64,000 nucleotides of DNA, from assembly GCA_963920665.1 (NCBI GenBank), contig OY987264.1:35630906-35694905 (forward strand), written 5' to 3'. This DNA is from Straminergon stramineum. Lineage: Eukaryota; Streptophyta; Bryopsida; Hypnales; Calliergonaceae. Shown here piece by piece: positions 12,370 to 25,730 of the stretch; the stretch's first letter is position 1, and each line of letters opens with the position of its first letter. The notes beneath the pieces are model-generated. The model saw only the letters and a program-made list of their open reading frames with translations, searched no databases and was not told the DNA's origin. The position numbers were made by a program, and so were the translations under genes.

Positions 12370-14829
12370 CACTAACTAGAAACCGATCCAAAAACTCTTA
12401 TTCAAACCTTGAAAACACATACCAAATTTTAGCCTCAACTTTAATAAGTCATACATAACAAAGTTGTGAGCCACCATAGTGGCTCACAAACTAGAAAACT
12501 GAAATATATAAACAATTTGCATAAATTTTCAAGTTTAGAAGTATTAGTGTCCTGAATTAAACCACAACCAGAGACTAGGGAATTTTTTGTTAAATAGTGA
12601 TAGAAACTTCGGAAGAATAGGTGAAAATTAGGAAATGGAATTAGGTGAAAATGAAAGAAAAATCCTAGGAAAAAAATGGGGGATTTAAACAAAAAAGACT
12701 TTAAGTAAGATTTGATGAAGGAACCAAATTAGGCAAATGGTAAAATAGTGAAAAAGTGAAAAAAAAATATTGGAAGTAGGAAATGATATTACAAACAAAA
12801 TAGAGGATCAGAAAGAAAGAGCAAATATAAAAACTATAAAATAAAAAACCAAAAATAGAGTATATAAAAAGCGCAAAATAAAAAACCAAGAAAAAAATAA
12901 TAAATATAAAAAACACAAATCTAGTAAGTAGTGTTAGAACAAAGATTATACGGCTAATATATTGGAAAACACACCAAAATTGGAGAAAAAATAGTAAAAT
13001 AGGGCTTTAATAGTAATTTAGTGTAATTTGCACAAAATTAGTATGGTTAGCATTATTTTGGCGTATTTTTCAGTAAATTAGCAGATTAATGGTAAATTAG
13101 GGTAGGTTGAAATCAATCATGAAAATTAGTCTATTAAGTGAATTTGATATATGAAAATTAGGGTTTGAATCTCTCTCTCTCAATTTCTTGTGTGTGTGTG
13201 TATGTGTTTTGGGAGAGCTTGTGAAAAATTGTGATACAAAATGAAGCAAAAAGGTTAGGAGAAGTAGCGAAAGACAAGCTAGAGGTGAAGAAACATCCAA
13301 ACTCCAAAGTCTTCTCCAAAATTGATGATTTGAGAAAAATCATTATAGAGTGCTATTTGGAAGAATATTTTGGAATAGGTACACGAAGAAAAGTTGTAGA
13401 TTCCATCCATATGGTTAGATTCACCAATGCTATCATCAATATTCTTTAATAAATTTTGAAAGGAAAATTTCAAAATTCATTCAAAATTCAATTATATGCA
13501 AAAATATTATAATTTTTTGAGTATAATTTGTTGGAATGGATTTGAAATGAGGTTCTCTTCACATATTGATTTTTCAAAATTTTTGTGTTCTTAAAATTTA
13601 TAAGCTCAATTTTGAATTAGAGTCAATGCAATTTTAGCTTGGTCAACCTCTTGACATACTTGCACATTTGTAATTTTAGAAAAATATGTACAATAGTAAC
13701 ACCAAATCTGACCATTAGATAGGACAACAACTTGATAAAGTATCCCCATAAATTAGGATGACTTTCATCCAAGCAATAAAGAGGATGAAACTTAAATTTC
13801 AATTTGTTCATCATCCAGAAAATGGACATCGGTGTGCTTATAGGTTAAAACCATTTGTCGAATAGGTCATCACTTCCTTTAGACTTGGAAAAAGGTTGTG
13901 ATTGGGGTTTTGTTAAAATTGAAGAGTAGAAGTACTATAAAATTTCAGGGTTTTCCTTGTGTGGACTCTATCGTGTTGGTTCAAAGGTGAAGTGATTATA
14001 AAATTTTATAGCATTTCAAGTTTTTAGAGTGGAATTTCTAACTAGTCAACAAATGAGGAGTCCAAATCTCCATGAAGAGATCTTCTAATTGTTGTCACAA
14101 CAAGTAAGGATGCACTGAAATTGGAGTCGTGGCAGTGGCTGCTCGTGTTAACCCTTAAAGGATAGATTGGTAACCTTACCCTGAAAATTGTACCTTTTGG
14201 AACTTTGTGACATTATATACTTAAAAAAATAAAAAAATATTTATTGGAGGTCAAACTACTATGTAAGATCTTTCCATTTTGCACAAAATTTCAAAGATGA
14301 ACAATTGCACTTCTCTTCTACATAGGAAGATTCTCTATCATTCATCGGAAAAATCTACAACACAGTAATCAAGCACTCTAGTAAGTGGGGTCAAGAATTG
14401 AGATCCTTGGACAAGATGAAAGGAAGGTATGGGAGCAAAACGATGAAGGAAGAGAGTAAAAAGAGCACGAAAAAATAAGGCTATAAAACCTAAGGCACAA
14501 CAAACATCATGGGGAAATGAACACAATTCCCTAGAATTCAATGTATTACCTACATCTTTGTATGACATAAAAATTAATAAATGATGTGATTACTAAATTT
14601 CTTCTAATGCAAAGAAATGTTTGCTAACTTGAGAAGGGTTGGTTTGTGAACTTTTGAGATGCATGTGCATGATGCATATAGATTGTGCTCCAATGGAATT
14701 TTCATGTATGAAGATTGTGGTCAAGTGGAATGTTGCTTGAAAAGATTTGATGTTGCACCCCTTAGTGGCACTTACCACTTTAAATTCACCTTCTAGTGCT
14801 TTCCAAGCACTTCGTCCTTTAGTGATACC
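12370..14829. other. AT-rich intergenic DNA
   Basis: No gene recognised. 12,560-12,920 is strongly purine-biased on the plus strand. A short CT/TG-rich tract lies at 13,170-13,206. The segment 14,240-14,345 matches 23,600-23,705 (shared GGTCAAACTA, AAAATTTCAA.GATGAACAA, ATTCATCGG), so it is a dispersed repeat of unknown type. TTAACCCTTAAAGGATAG at about 14,148 resembles an end of the TTAA element family, but I found no second end. Confidence 0.4.
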
Positions 14830-16100
14830 AAGGGTTACGCTCTCCTAACAACACACATGCCATGCATCCACAATGTTAGGTTTCAACTCAAATCATGGGA
14901 TTCTCCATTCCTCCGTAATTTCCAACACTCCCATTTCAACACCTAACTCCCACAAGACACCGGCCATGTCATTTGATGACATGGGGCGGAACTTCCATTG
15001 ATGTCCAAGCACTCTGTGGAGGCACTACTCCCTACCAGTGTTAACCGCCCTTGAATGGGACCTAACCTCCCACTAGGCCTAATCCAATTTATTTCGGGAC
15101 CCACTAATCGGGACTCACCAAACATGACTCACACCATGGCTTAGTGTGGAGCAGGACACAACCCAACCGGTATCAAGGAGTGCACAAGTACTCCACGGTA
15201 ACACACAGGTGGTGGTGAGGCTCTAACACTAACCTCACCACCCGGGACCACTTTGGCTCACCATGGCACCATCCAGGAGGGAGGAGGGAGACCACCCCTC
15301 CTCATAGTACTCTTTGCGGGATTCGACAGCCCTCCCCCATACTAGAGGTCACCGGAAATCTCTAAGATGCTCCCCATCTTGGAAGACCACCCAATTCCAA
15401 GTGGTATCCTCCAAACCGGACCTCCAAAGACTCCCGATCTTCTCATCGGGATATCTTTTATCTCATAGCTCCAAATCCCAAGTGCAAGCCCATTTTCGTG
15501 ATCTACATTTTCCGTATATAACCGTGGACTATTTACTTTCCCTAATGAGACAAGTATTGAGGAATTTATGGCCCTCTAAAGGTACGAGTCCCCCGGGAGG
15601 TGTAGTTCTCCGGGACTCCACCCTTTTGGGATGCCCGTAACTTTTAGCTCACAACTCATCTCCTCATGAGCCTTGTCATTCTAAATTTTTTATCTCCTAA
15701 GCTTTCCAATGATATGCAACATGCCCTATTTGGCTCAAAGGAACCCTCTCAAACCTTGTTTCCCACATCCCTATGTCTCGGGACGCGGCCGGGACATTGC
15801 CAACTTTGAGGAGACATAACTTTTGACTCACAACTCGGATTCTCGCGTTCTTTAAACCCATGGATGCATCTTCTCACAAGCTTTCCAAGAATGTGCGACA
15901 TGCCCCCCAATTCATCTGGATCAGAGCGTTACAATGCTCTGATCGCTCGGGACTCCTAGTCCCCCTCAATTCATCTCTTGTAAGGCTTGGGGAGTCACCC
16001 CCAACGTCCCTCTTGCTCACCAAGGTGGCACGGGCACGCCTCTTGATGAGGGTTGTGACATTTGATCACTTAAGTGCGGATAAATTGGAAAATTAACTCT
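14830..16100. mobile_element. Probable LTR-retrotransposon remnant
   Basis: This is a GC-richer island in AT-rich DNA, with no coding frame. It contains a degenerate internal duplication of about 160 bp (15,647 and 15,807 starts: TAACTTTT..CTCACAACTC followed by AAGCTTTCCAA and CATGCCC). That architecture is common in plant LTRs. At about 15,926 CTGGATCAGAGC is one base away from the usual initiator-tRNA primer-binding site and forms a perfect 9-bp stem with GCTCTGATC 8 bases on. No second LTR, gag or pol was recognised, so a solo or partial element is the most that can be claimed. Confidence 0.35.
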
Positions 16101-16604
16101 CTTAGGGATTTAAAGTGCAAGTTTTAACCCCTAAGTGCTTTAGCTTTTCTAAGTGTGTTTTTCATGTGAAAAAAAACATTAGCTTATAGTTATTTTCAAT
16201 GAAGCAATTTTAAAATCTAATTGTATAAATATTTAAAGAGCTTGATTATTAGTGTGTGTAGTCTCATTTTTTTCTAAATTTTTTTCTATTTGGACTTGTA
16301 GGTGTAAATAGAGTAAACAAATAGTCTATCTCCCTTTGTAGCATGATAAATTGCCAAATATCTTGTAGAAAAGTCCAAAAGAGATTAATTAGATTTGAAT
16401 GGAGTTAGTAGGCTAGGATTTGAAGCAAGTCAAATAGATAAATATGCATTTTTAGTGAATAGTCACGTACCTTTGGCCAATTTTCTTTTGGGGACCATAA
16501 GTCCAAATGACTAATTGCTTTCTTTCTCTCTTACTCTCTCCTGTTGAAGAGCACTCAATCTTTAAACTATCAATTATCAAGCACCGTATTACTTGTTGAA
16601 ACTA

Positions 16605-16607
<3 letters not shown>

Positions 16608-16658
<51 letters not shown>
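16608..16658. repeat. (TA)n microsatellite
   Basis: About 51 bp of uninterrupted alternating TA. Confidence 0.95.
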
Positions 16659-16659
<1 letters not shown>

Positions 16660-16662
<3 letters not shown>

Positions 16663-17662
16663 AATTATTTTAATCGTTTGAAAAGTGAGCACTTGGCTCA
16701 ACTGTGTTTAGGTATTTGAATAGTGTGAAGCTCACAAGTTGTGAGTAATTGTAGTGTGAATTTGTGTGCAATTGTTGGAATTGAGTTCTATAAGAATTTT
16801 TGTATTAAATTGTGAGGATAATTGTTGGAATTAGAACTGTGTGAGATAAGTCAATTAGTTGTGGTAAAATAATGGTTGAGTGATCAAATTGTTGGAAGTT
16901 GTATGTGTGGTAGACAATGATTAAATTGGCTAGAGCTGGTTTGAATTATTGGTGTAATTGCATGTTCAATGAATTGTGAAGCTAATTGTCTGAGTATGTT
17001 GTATGCGTGACTTGCATTGTGTATTAATGTGTGTATCCTAATTGGATGGTGAAATTGGAATAGTTGGAATAATTGAATTGCAATGAATTTGTTGGGAAGT
17101 CTCGGTGTCTAATTAATTACAATTTATCTCAGCATTTGTCTAGAGATTTATCGTGGCCTGCGAATGTCAATTTAATTGTGGTTGTTTGATAAGTATGAAG
17201 TAAGAATTTGTCAAGTTATATGTGAGATCCAATTGTTCAGTTTGAAACTAAAGTGCTAGGAGTGTGATTGGTGACTAATTCGCAATGTGTGTGCATGATC
17301 GAGTATATATAATTGTCAATGATAAACTAGGCAAATGGGTTGTGTCAAATTGTAAGAGTTATGTGTTAGAAACTGTCAAGTATAATAAATAATTACTAAA
17401 GTGTGTACTTGTGCTAATTGACAATGATGTGTTGTATGAGTTATGAGATAAATTGTTGAGTGATTTAAATAACAAATTGCTCAAAGTAGAAGTGAGTATG
17501 AGTTTGTCATTGGTTGTGTGCATTGTGATGTGGTAATCCATTTGGTTGTAAGCTAGATTGGATTTAGTATTTGGAGTCTAATAAAAATTGAATTAATAAT
17601 TGATGTTTGCTCATGTCAATTTGTTGAGATAATCAAATTGTCATATGTTGTAGTGTGAACAA
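16660..17662. other. Low-complexity TG/AATT-rich stretch
   Basis: About 1 kb is built from loosely repeated TTGTGTG/GAATTGTTG-like words with a T/G bias on the plus strand. There is no strict period and no gene. It is probably degenerated simple-sequence DNA. Confidence 0.5.
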
Positions 17663-17666
17663 TTAA

Positions 17667-17916
17667 GGCCATATTCGTTATATTGAGACTTTTCGCAGCT
17701 TTTGAGATAGAATGTTAGTTATTGGAAAATTCTTTAAAAAAATAATAATTGAAATCAAAAATAAAGAATGCTCAAATAGTGATCCTATAATGAAATTCTA
17801 AAAGTTGGTTTTGTTACCTATTTATAAAAAAATACTAGTAAAGAGATAAAGCAGTTTATCTTCAAGTCGAGGATAAAAATGAGACTGCAAAAAGTCTCAA
17901 TATAATGAATATAGCC
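17667..17916. mobile_element. 250-bp MITE with long terminal inverted repeats
   Basis: Left end GGCCATATTCGTTATATTG and right end (reversed) GGCTATATTCATTATATTG continue for about 36 bp with roughly three mismatches. TTAA lies on both sides (17,663-17,666 and 17,917-17,920). A TTAA or TTA/TAA target fits piggyBac-like or Tourist-like elements; the ends resemble Tourist (GGCC...) more. Noncoding. Confidence 0.7.
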
Positions 17917-17920
17917 TTAA

Positions 17921-18807
17921 TTAGCAACATTAGTCTATGAATTGTGATTTTGTGATGATCTCTTTGAATATGTCTAGATGGAATCAATGCATATGGATGA
18001 TTGTAAAAAACACTTCGTGTTTTTATAATCAAAATCGTGGTTTTTGGCTGTAGGATTGGCAGTACTACAAAGACTTGTCAAATTCGCGTGTTAGCACTGC
18101 ACTTGTAAATTTAAACCATTGATTTAGTATTATAGAGTACTATAGAGTACTATGGAGTACTATGGAAGCCATTGGCAAAAGAAAATAGAAAAAATAGGGT
18201 ATGTTGACTTTTTCATTTTTAGTAATTCAAATTTTTTTTTAAAAAAACAACCATTTTGCTAGGGAAGATTTCACTCCCATTGCGCAAAAAATTCATGTAG
18301 GAAATTTTTTCCCTTTCTATAATCTTTGTGCAAAGGAAGGGCACTTTGACCCCATGTGCGCAACCGACATGTTGCTATTTTCACAAAAGCTCTTTGTCAA
18401 TCTTTGTAGAGGTAGTACACCTCCAATATATCCAATTTGTGGCTTCCAATTTGGTTTTTTTGGATCGCTAATAGTACTAAAAAACCCTGAAATGGCCAAA
18501 ATAGACATCCAGTTGGGGGTAGGTTAAAAATAGTAAAATAATTTGGAAGAATTTGAAAAAATTATGGAATGTCTGAAACTTTTGCATCTACCTTCTTTCC
18601 AAATTTCATGCCAAACAGACTAAGGATGCCGAAGTTATATGCACAAAACTATTTGTTCAAGGGCAAGAAGACAAGAAATAGGGCAAGTGTTTCTTGCAAT
18701 CACCCATGTGTAAAATTCAATAAGGGTTATGAAAATAATGAGTAGACAATTGGTTGAGTGTAATTGGTCGTAGGATCATTGTGGATAGCAATTCATCTTA
18801 CAATAGA
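17921..18807. other. AT-rich intergenic with a 10-bp minisatellite
   Basis: 18,131-18,165 is a 3.5-unit tandem of TATAGAGTAC. Otherwise nothing recognised. Confidence 0.5.
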
Positions 18808-19737
18808 TTAACCCCTAGAGGACCATGGCCTTATTTCTGCAAAAAACACACTCAAAACTGCCATTTTTAGAACAAAGAGTAAAAAAATTTGAAAATTGTA
18901 TTTTTTGCATATCTAACCATAGGATCTTACACCTAAATAGTATGAAAATGTGTGGAAAAATTTTCTGAAATTTTGACCATATAGATTGCAAGATATCTGC
19001 TTTTAAAGTGAATAAAACAAGTTTTTCCACACATTGCCGGACTAGGTTATTTGACTTTGAACCTTTATAACTTTAATTTTTTGCACTATAGAGTTTTGAG
19101 CTTTAAATCTCTATGGTGGAGAATTGAGTTGAGAGTTTAGGAAAAAAAGAAAATACAAAAAATTTAATTTTTATTTTAAAAAAAGTTGATATGTAGAAGT
19201 AGGTACAAGATAGAAGGAAAACCTAAATTATTAATATCTCTAAGATGGAATTAAAATGCCCTAATCCCAATGGTGATATTGTTCTAAAAAGCAAAGGAAA
19301 CCACACCGGCCTTTTTTTTTTATTAAATTGTAAAAATTGCATTCAGAAATGAATCCTACAAGTTATTTTTTCAGGAAGATGATCTAAGTGCCCGAAAAAC
19401 AAGATTGTCTATAACTTTCTCATAACAAATCCAAATGGAATGAATCAAAGCTTTACGTGTAGAAAAAAATATAATCTATAAGGAAAAAAATAAAAAATAA
19501 AAAAATTCAAAATTTTTAAAGTGTTTTTTGCTGCCCCCTCTCCCTTGTTTTGAGCTTATTTGGGCATAACTTTGGTTCCCGGGCACCAAATGCAAAAAAA
19601 ATTACATTCTCACGAAGCTAATCAATTTTTCTATCTTCATAAAAAGTTTCAAAAAATCAGGACAAAAATTGAGCCCCTAGATACCTGCCCAAAATCTCAT
19701 TTGTCTCCCAAAGGGACAATGGTACTTTAGGGGTTAA
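18808..19737. mobile_element. 930-bp TTAA-flanked inverted-repeat element
   Basis: TTAA at 18,808-18,811 and 19,734-19,737 bracket ends CCCCTAGAGGACCATGGC and (reversed) CCCCTAAAGTACCATTGT. The interior is AT-rich without a transposase. Part of it (about 18,960-19,200) is homologous to 21,630-21,850. The end sequence CCCCTA plus a TTAA target is the piggyBac signature. Confidence 0.65.
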
Positions 19738-20303
19738 CTTGACTAGGATCAATAGCAATTAGTTAAGTGCATTAGAGAAATTAGTAGAAGTAAGTGTTGC
19801 TCATATATATTTGCAGTTACCAAATAGTTCAATGTGTCCAATTTTCAAGTAAAATATCCAGAAATTGGTTTGGGGCATGGTCTTGAGCTGCTGTGAGCTA
19901 GTCCATTTGCAAGTTTATAGCCTTTGTCTATTCGATGGTGTAGCCTAGGATTTCATGCTAATGGACTGAATTACAACTAGTAGATAGTGAACGCACACTC
20001 ATAGGTGTTGGTCCAATAGTCGGGTGGTTGTAAATCAGAGTCTTGATGAATTGATTTGATTGGAGCTTGGACAAAGCTAAAGACAAATTAACTTACAAAA
20101 GCTAAAGCTAAAGGGCAAACGTAAAGAATAAATCAAATAAACTAAGAATGAATTCTAAACTTTTTATACTATGCATACTGGGTAAATGGATAGAAAATAT
20201 GGATTTGATGTTTGCATCCTAAATTAGCAAATAGACTAATAACATAGTACTGCTTAGACGAAAGAAAATAACGAGGAATTGAATTAATAAATAATTTTTC
20301 TCA

Positions 20304-20393
<90 letters not shown>

Positions 20394-21570
20394 TATCACA
20401 TTCTTGATTTGGATTTTAGAGCGACTGTGATACTCATTTCATTATTGTATATACTTTCAAAGGCTTTTATACAATTCAAATTTGGTTAATGCAACTTCTA
20501 CATTGAAATACAATATCATATCTCACTTTTATAAAAGAATATGATATTATATATTACTTATACAACTCCTATATGAGTATGAGACTTTATACATGATATA
20601 CATCACTTTTATATGAATATATAATATTATACAAGTCTCATATGACTTCTTTACAAATATGTTATACTTGATTTATTATACTATGGTATTATACTTGATT
20701 TCTATGACCTTATATATGATATATATGGATATAAATATGACATCAATTTTCTACATATGTATTATATTTGTAAGGATGTATTGTATTCTATATGTGTCAT
20801 ATGAGTATTGGTATACATCTCTCCATACATGCTTTACACAAAGTTATATACTTCTACATGTGATGAACATTTGACATTCTTCTACTTTTGTGTGATTATG
20901 AGTTCTTTCATGTCTTGAGCCAATTTTAGTCATAGCTAGAAACTTTGTGTTTCTCAAAGCAAACCATCTCTACTCAACATCGTGTGACTAAAAATTGTAA
21001 CCTAATTTACAATCTTATTCCTACTTCACCCCTGTGATTTCTTGTTTATATCTATAGTATTCTTTGTTGTGCATAATATAGTATGTACTTCATTTCTACA
21101 ACTTTGCAAACAAATCAAAAACACTAAACAACAAGACATTTCTCATTCTTCACAGTCAATGGTATACTAACAACAATCAAAAGAGGAAAAGGAATAAGGC
21201 ACCTCAATTTAGTGCATAAATTCATTAATAATACAAGTTCTACAAAATCAAAAATATATCACTACCTTCAATACATTGCACATAACCAAAGAATGTCATT
21301 TGGACATTTGATTCCACCCACATCATGCACCACCAAGTATGGAGAAGATTCCATCTACAATGCTTTTTCACATTTGATATATATTATTTATTACCTTTTA
21401 GATAGAATCCTATGTTTTTTCTATTTTTTCTAACAAAGGCAAATTTTTTTAATCTGTATATTTCTTTAAACTTCCCTTTTATCTTCTAAAACTTCCTTTT
21501 AATTTTTTTAATAATTATTCACCTAAAGGTCATTAATAATACCCTAAAGTAGTTCTTACATTATTTCCTA
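19738..21570. other. AT-rich intergenic
   Basis: Dominated by an (TA)n tract at 20,308-20,392 (about 85 bp) and by 20,400-20,900, which is built of TATATGA/ATATACAT-like words. No gene recognised. Confidence 0.5.
20308..20392. repeat. (TA)n microsatellite
   Basis: About 85 bp of alternating TA; the longest simple repeat in the window. Confidence 0.95.
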
Positions 21571-22260
21571 AATGACCCAAGGGGGCCCCTAAGGTATAAA
21601 AATGTTGGAAGGAATTTAAGAGAATTTAATCTTATAGATTGTATAATAATTGCATTTAAAGTGAATCAAAATACTTCTTTTGCCACTTGCCATATTAGGT
21701 CAAAAACTTTGCATCATCATTTTTAAATCTAAGAAAATTTGCATTGCAATATGGAGTTGAGAATTTCAAAAGATAATTAAAAATAAATAAATTGATTTTC
21801 ATTCTTTGAAAAATCATTAAGGTGTGATAGATACAAGATGATGAAGGAAAGTCATGTTCTTGATAGTTCTCAAATAGAATGGAACACACCAATCTTAACA
21901 ATGCAATTTGACTAGCACAAAATCTAAACATTTTATAGTCTTTATTTTTGAAAAATTGTGAAAATCAAATTCAAAGACAAACTGTCTAAATGTTGTATTT
22001 TTAAGAAGCTCTAATTGCTTGAAAAAAAATGTTCTTTTTAATATTCACATCCTTAATCCAAATGAAATGGATGAAAGTTTTCCACATACTTAGATGTGAA
22101 TATATTCTACGAACTAAACAAGTTATATCAATTAGTGCGAGAGTTTGAATAGTATAAGATCCTGTTATACAAATTTGGATGAATTTCAAATAAGAAGTGG
22201 ATGAATGGGATGAAAGTTGAAGGATAATCACATGCATTACAACCCCTAAAGGACTAGCTA
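21570..22260. mobile_element. Decayed relative of the 18.8-kb TTAA element
   Basis: Internal segments (TATAGATTG, TTTAAAGTGAAT, TGCCACTTGCCATATTAGG, GTTGAGA) match 18,970-19,200 in order. The edges GGGGCCCCTAAGG (about 21,582) and ACCCCTAAAGGACTAG (about 22,241) look like eroded termini, but TTAA is lost on the left. Divergence is much higher than for the bounded copies. Confidence 0.4.
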
Positions 22261-22864
22261 AGGATCCCACTTTGGATATATTAAAAACTTAGGTAAGCTC
22301 TATTGACTTCATAATTTGAAATTTTTGCAAGAAATTTTTAGGATGTATCATAATCTACGTGTAAAGCTTTGTTTCATGTCTTTTAGAAAAATAATGCAAA
22401 GTATTAATAATCTTATTTATAAATTTTTATATCAAAGCATGTAGTTAAAAATATATTCCAAAAATACAATCAATTGTTAATTTTATTTGTTTGTTTACAT
22501 TGATACCTACACAAACATTAGAACCATTCAATTCCAATAATGAAATGAAAGTAACGAGGAGTTTTATTTTGTAGGCAATGAAAGAAGAATAAACATATGA
22601 AATAGATTTTTGAACTCAATTTTGAAAATTTTCAAATAATTATAAACAAAAATAAAAGATATATATTGCATACTAGTCTTGCTTTGGGTATGAGTACTTT
22701 GAAGTAGTTTTAGGCCCAAAAGCAATTCTATTTTTTAGTGCTTTAAATACTAGAATCTTAATTTGCAACATCTTTTACTACAATTGCTAATCTATTTGAA
22801 GATTTTCAAGATGTGGTCATATAGAAGACACTGGAATCCTAATAGTGACTAGCAATTTAACCCT

Positions 22865-23525
22865 TTAACCCCTAAATGCCCAAGGCCTTTTTTGAGCTTC
22901 TAGAAATTTGCCCTAAATTGAAGAAAAAGTCAACATCTTGATAAGCTTTGTCAATTTTTTTTGAAATGTGACCATACAAATTCAAACTAGAGATGTTAGA
23001 GATCAATTGGGAAAAGATAGTACAACAATATCACTTATGGATTGAAAGATTATAATGTTTGATCATGAGGGTGTTAAAACTGCAAAAGTGACTTGAAGTC
23101 TTTCAATTCCTCTTTTCACATGTCAAATCTAAAAAGTTGGTCGTTGGGAAAAAATATGATGCTAAAGGGCCTAACATGCATAACCCCAATCAACTATTTA
23201 TGGTTTTTCAAAATCTACTCTACATTTTTTTTAAATGAATTTTTAATGTGGTTTTTCCTCCAAGATCTAATGAATTTGAGGCTCATTTCCAAGAGCCCTT
23301 AGTACTACGGAAAGTCAAGATTGCAATGGGTACCCTTGTACAAAATCTTGAATAGAAAAATTAGAATCAATCATTTTCAAGATCAAGTTTTTGAAGCCTA
23401 AACTAAATTTCAAAAAGAAGTTTTCAAAAATACAAACAACTAGTAATAGCAACTTGATTACGTTTTATTTAACTTCAAAGTTTTGCAAACACTAGATTTT
23501 GGTGCCTTGGGCATTTAGGGGTTAA
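22865..23525. mobile_element. 661-bp TTAA-flanked element with perfect 18-bp TIR
   Basis: TTAA at 22,865-22,868 and 23,522-23,525. Both ends read inward CCCCTAAATGCCCAAGGC, identical over 18 bp. There is no coding capacity. The perfect repeats suggest this is the youngest member of the TTAA family here. Its ends share CCCCTA...CCA.GGC with the element at 18,808. Confidence 0.75.
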
Positions 23526-23786
23526 AGATGTGCTGCTCATCATAGAAATCATTCATTTGGTATAGTGTGAATCATCTACTTGGAAAAAAACCAAAAGCAC
23601 TCATTGGAAGTCAAACTATTGTGCAAGACCTACCCATTTCGAACAAAATTTCAAGGATGAACAACTCCAGTTCTGTCATACTTACATGGAAAGAATTTCT
23701 GTCATCCATCGGACCACTCTGGTCCGCGTGCACCGCGTGCACCGCGTCCACCTCGTCCTGCGCGTCCTAGTTCCAAGGTTAAGATG
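23526..23786. other. Spacer with 9-bp GC-rich minisatellite
   Basis: 23,600-23,705 is the partner of the repeat at 14,240-14,345. 23,721-23,768 is a tandem of GTGCACCGC-like nonamers, abruptly GC-rich. It ends about 20 bp before the left breakpoint of the segmental duplication. Confidence 0.6.
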
Positions 23787-24129
23787 CTGGAGCAATTTCC
23801 CGTGTTCGCTTCATTCTACTTTGACGATCCATCGCATGCCACCATTCCAAATGGAAAATACAGAACGCCATTTGCACAGAAGTGAAGCCGCCAATTAGCG
23901 CTCACACACAAGTTGACACAACCAGAAACGAAGCCAATTTCCCCAAACTCACGTGTTTTATTAGAAATTCAAGAGACTTCCACAATGAGTTTATTCCCCA
24001 CCTTTTTGGACACCCACCTCACTCTCCACTCCCTCCTTTCCTTGGTGCATCCCAGTAACTGCCAACATTTCACCAGCACACTTCATCACTATGCTAGTCA
24101 TGTCGATCCACAACTAGGCCTTATAGAAA

Positions 24130-24522
24130 TCACTGTCCAACATAGTCGAACAGCAGAAAATCGTGCTTGGTGTTGATCTTCGGGAGATCGATTGGGACTT
24201 CCTCTGTCCCAAGATTCTCCACCTCCATCTCAGCAACGACAATGACGTCGTCAGTGCTGAACACTTTTAGCCAATGAACCAGCGCGTCACGGGCATAGGC
24301 CCCAAACCGGATTGTCCCACTGCCTCTTTTTTTTAGCCACTGTACCAGCGCCTCTCGGAGAGAGGTGACAAAACTGATTGCCCCAGAAATTGCCTCAGCG
24401 AGAGAGGTCATCAAACGGGTTACTTGGGCAGATGCCTTTCCCAGCCATCCCAGTCTTGTCGCCAAGGAAGACCGACCGCAAATCGGTACTATAGCAGCCG
24501 CAGGGGCACACCCAGCTCTCAT
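24130..24522 (-). CDS. Unknown 130-aa HWLK-motif protein, copy A
   Basis: An ATG at 24,522 opens 130 codons. Visible features are a small hydrophobic N-terminus (CAPAAA), LGWLGKAS, and repeated modules with EAISGAISFVTS, EALVQWLKK and DALVHWLKV. An acidic, well-conserved tail follows with AEMEVENLGTEEVPIDLP and TKHDFLLFDYVG. I do not recognise the family. Copy B at 40.1-40.5 kb keeps the same frame and most residues, including the tail, which suggests past protein-level constraint. Upstream on the minus strand are about 1.2 kb of conserved, apparently noncoding leader and a TATA box at 25,731-25,739, so the transcript would have a long 5' region, possibly with an intron. It could be a young orphan gene, a captured gene fragment, or a noncoding repeat with a chance frame. 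Copy C is broken. Confidence 0.4.
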   Translation of the reverse strand: MRAGCAPAAAIVPICGRSSLATRLGWLGKASAQVTRLMTSLAEAISGAISFVTSLREALVQWLKKRGSGTIRFGAYARDALVHWLKVFSTDDVIVVAEMEVENLGTEEVPIDLPKINTKHDFLLFDYVGQ

Positions 24523-25730
24523 GTTTGATGGAGATAATATCCTTGCAGCGAGAATATCACAAGTGAAATCTCACTGAGGAATCTCGTATCGACACGGGTT
24601 GTGTAGACCCTCCTGAAGGAGGACTACACCACGTCGCAAGTCTGGATGTGCCCCTGCAGCTAGATCGGTGCCCTGGGCGGCTCAGGACGGAATGGTTCTA
24701 TTCAAAAACAGCAAATTGCAGTGTTTGTCAGTCCTCTTTAACAAATGCCCATGATTGTTAAGAAAACGTCATTTTCAAGACTAAGAACTGACACCCGACT
24801 GTAGGCACGAAAATGAAACAGGTCCAGGAGGAAAGTAGTGTCCATGCTAATACTGATATATATAAAACCGACAAGTTTTACTTCCCCGACATCATCAACA
24901 GATCCATCCATCCATCTTTAATACAGTGCTCAGGAGAAATTGTATAGGCTAACACACGCAGCATTTCAATGATGCCTCTTACTTCGAACCAAGGAAAACA
25001 GAAACTCTAATTCGTAGGCAAAAGTAAAATACACAACTTACAGGGTTTAATTTCAAAGTAGACTCAGAAACCGGTAGTAGCCACGATGGACATCGCTAAA
25101 TTAGAGGTGAAATACAAGGAAAAAGACGGTAAGCGGCAAGACGAAGGATACCAGTAGAGGACCACCGATCCTTACAGTTACCCTCCGTCACTACACGCTC
25201 GGCCACTCTAAAGCGCTATGTTCGCGATGATGCGACAAAAATCCTAATTCACCATACGACGATGAAAGCAACTGGAGACTATCGGGGTAGCATTCTCAGC
25301 AGATATAAAAAATTTCAAACTCCATACTCTCCTGTTTTCTTTCTAGCAATTCTACGAGAGTCCAATTGCACCAAACAAGAAGAAGCACCAAATCGGTTCA
25401 AAATCGGTTGAGGGTAGAGCATGAAACTCAGAACAGGAAGAAGATCGAAAAACCTTCCCCTTCCTATCCCCAAATCATTGTCCTCTTTCCAACTTCCACG
25501 ACCGTAGAGGCCGTGAAAACAAAGCTAGAGAGGAAACCACACACCATCTAGGCTACATAATCGTGATCTTGCAACGGACCTGTGGAGCCCATTCAAAGAT
25601 TGAGCAGAACACACAGAGTTGAAGGGATACAAAGCAAAACCTGGGGGGAGAACTGCGGCAACAATCAGCGCTTGCAGCAGTTGTAAGATCGCTTGGCAGT
25701 CTACGATGCAAGCGACTTACACTTCGATCC

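Noticed and set aside
13231..13449. 72-codon Lys-rich open frame
   Set aside because: AT-rich, no recognisable motif, no paralogue or splice context to support it.
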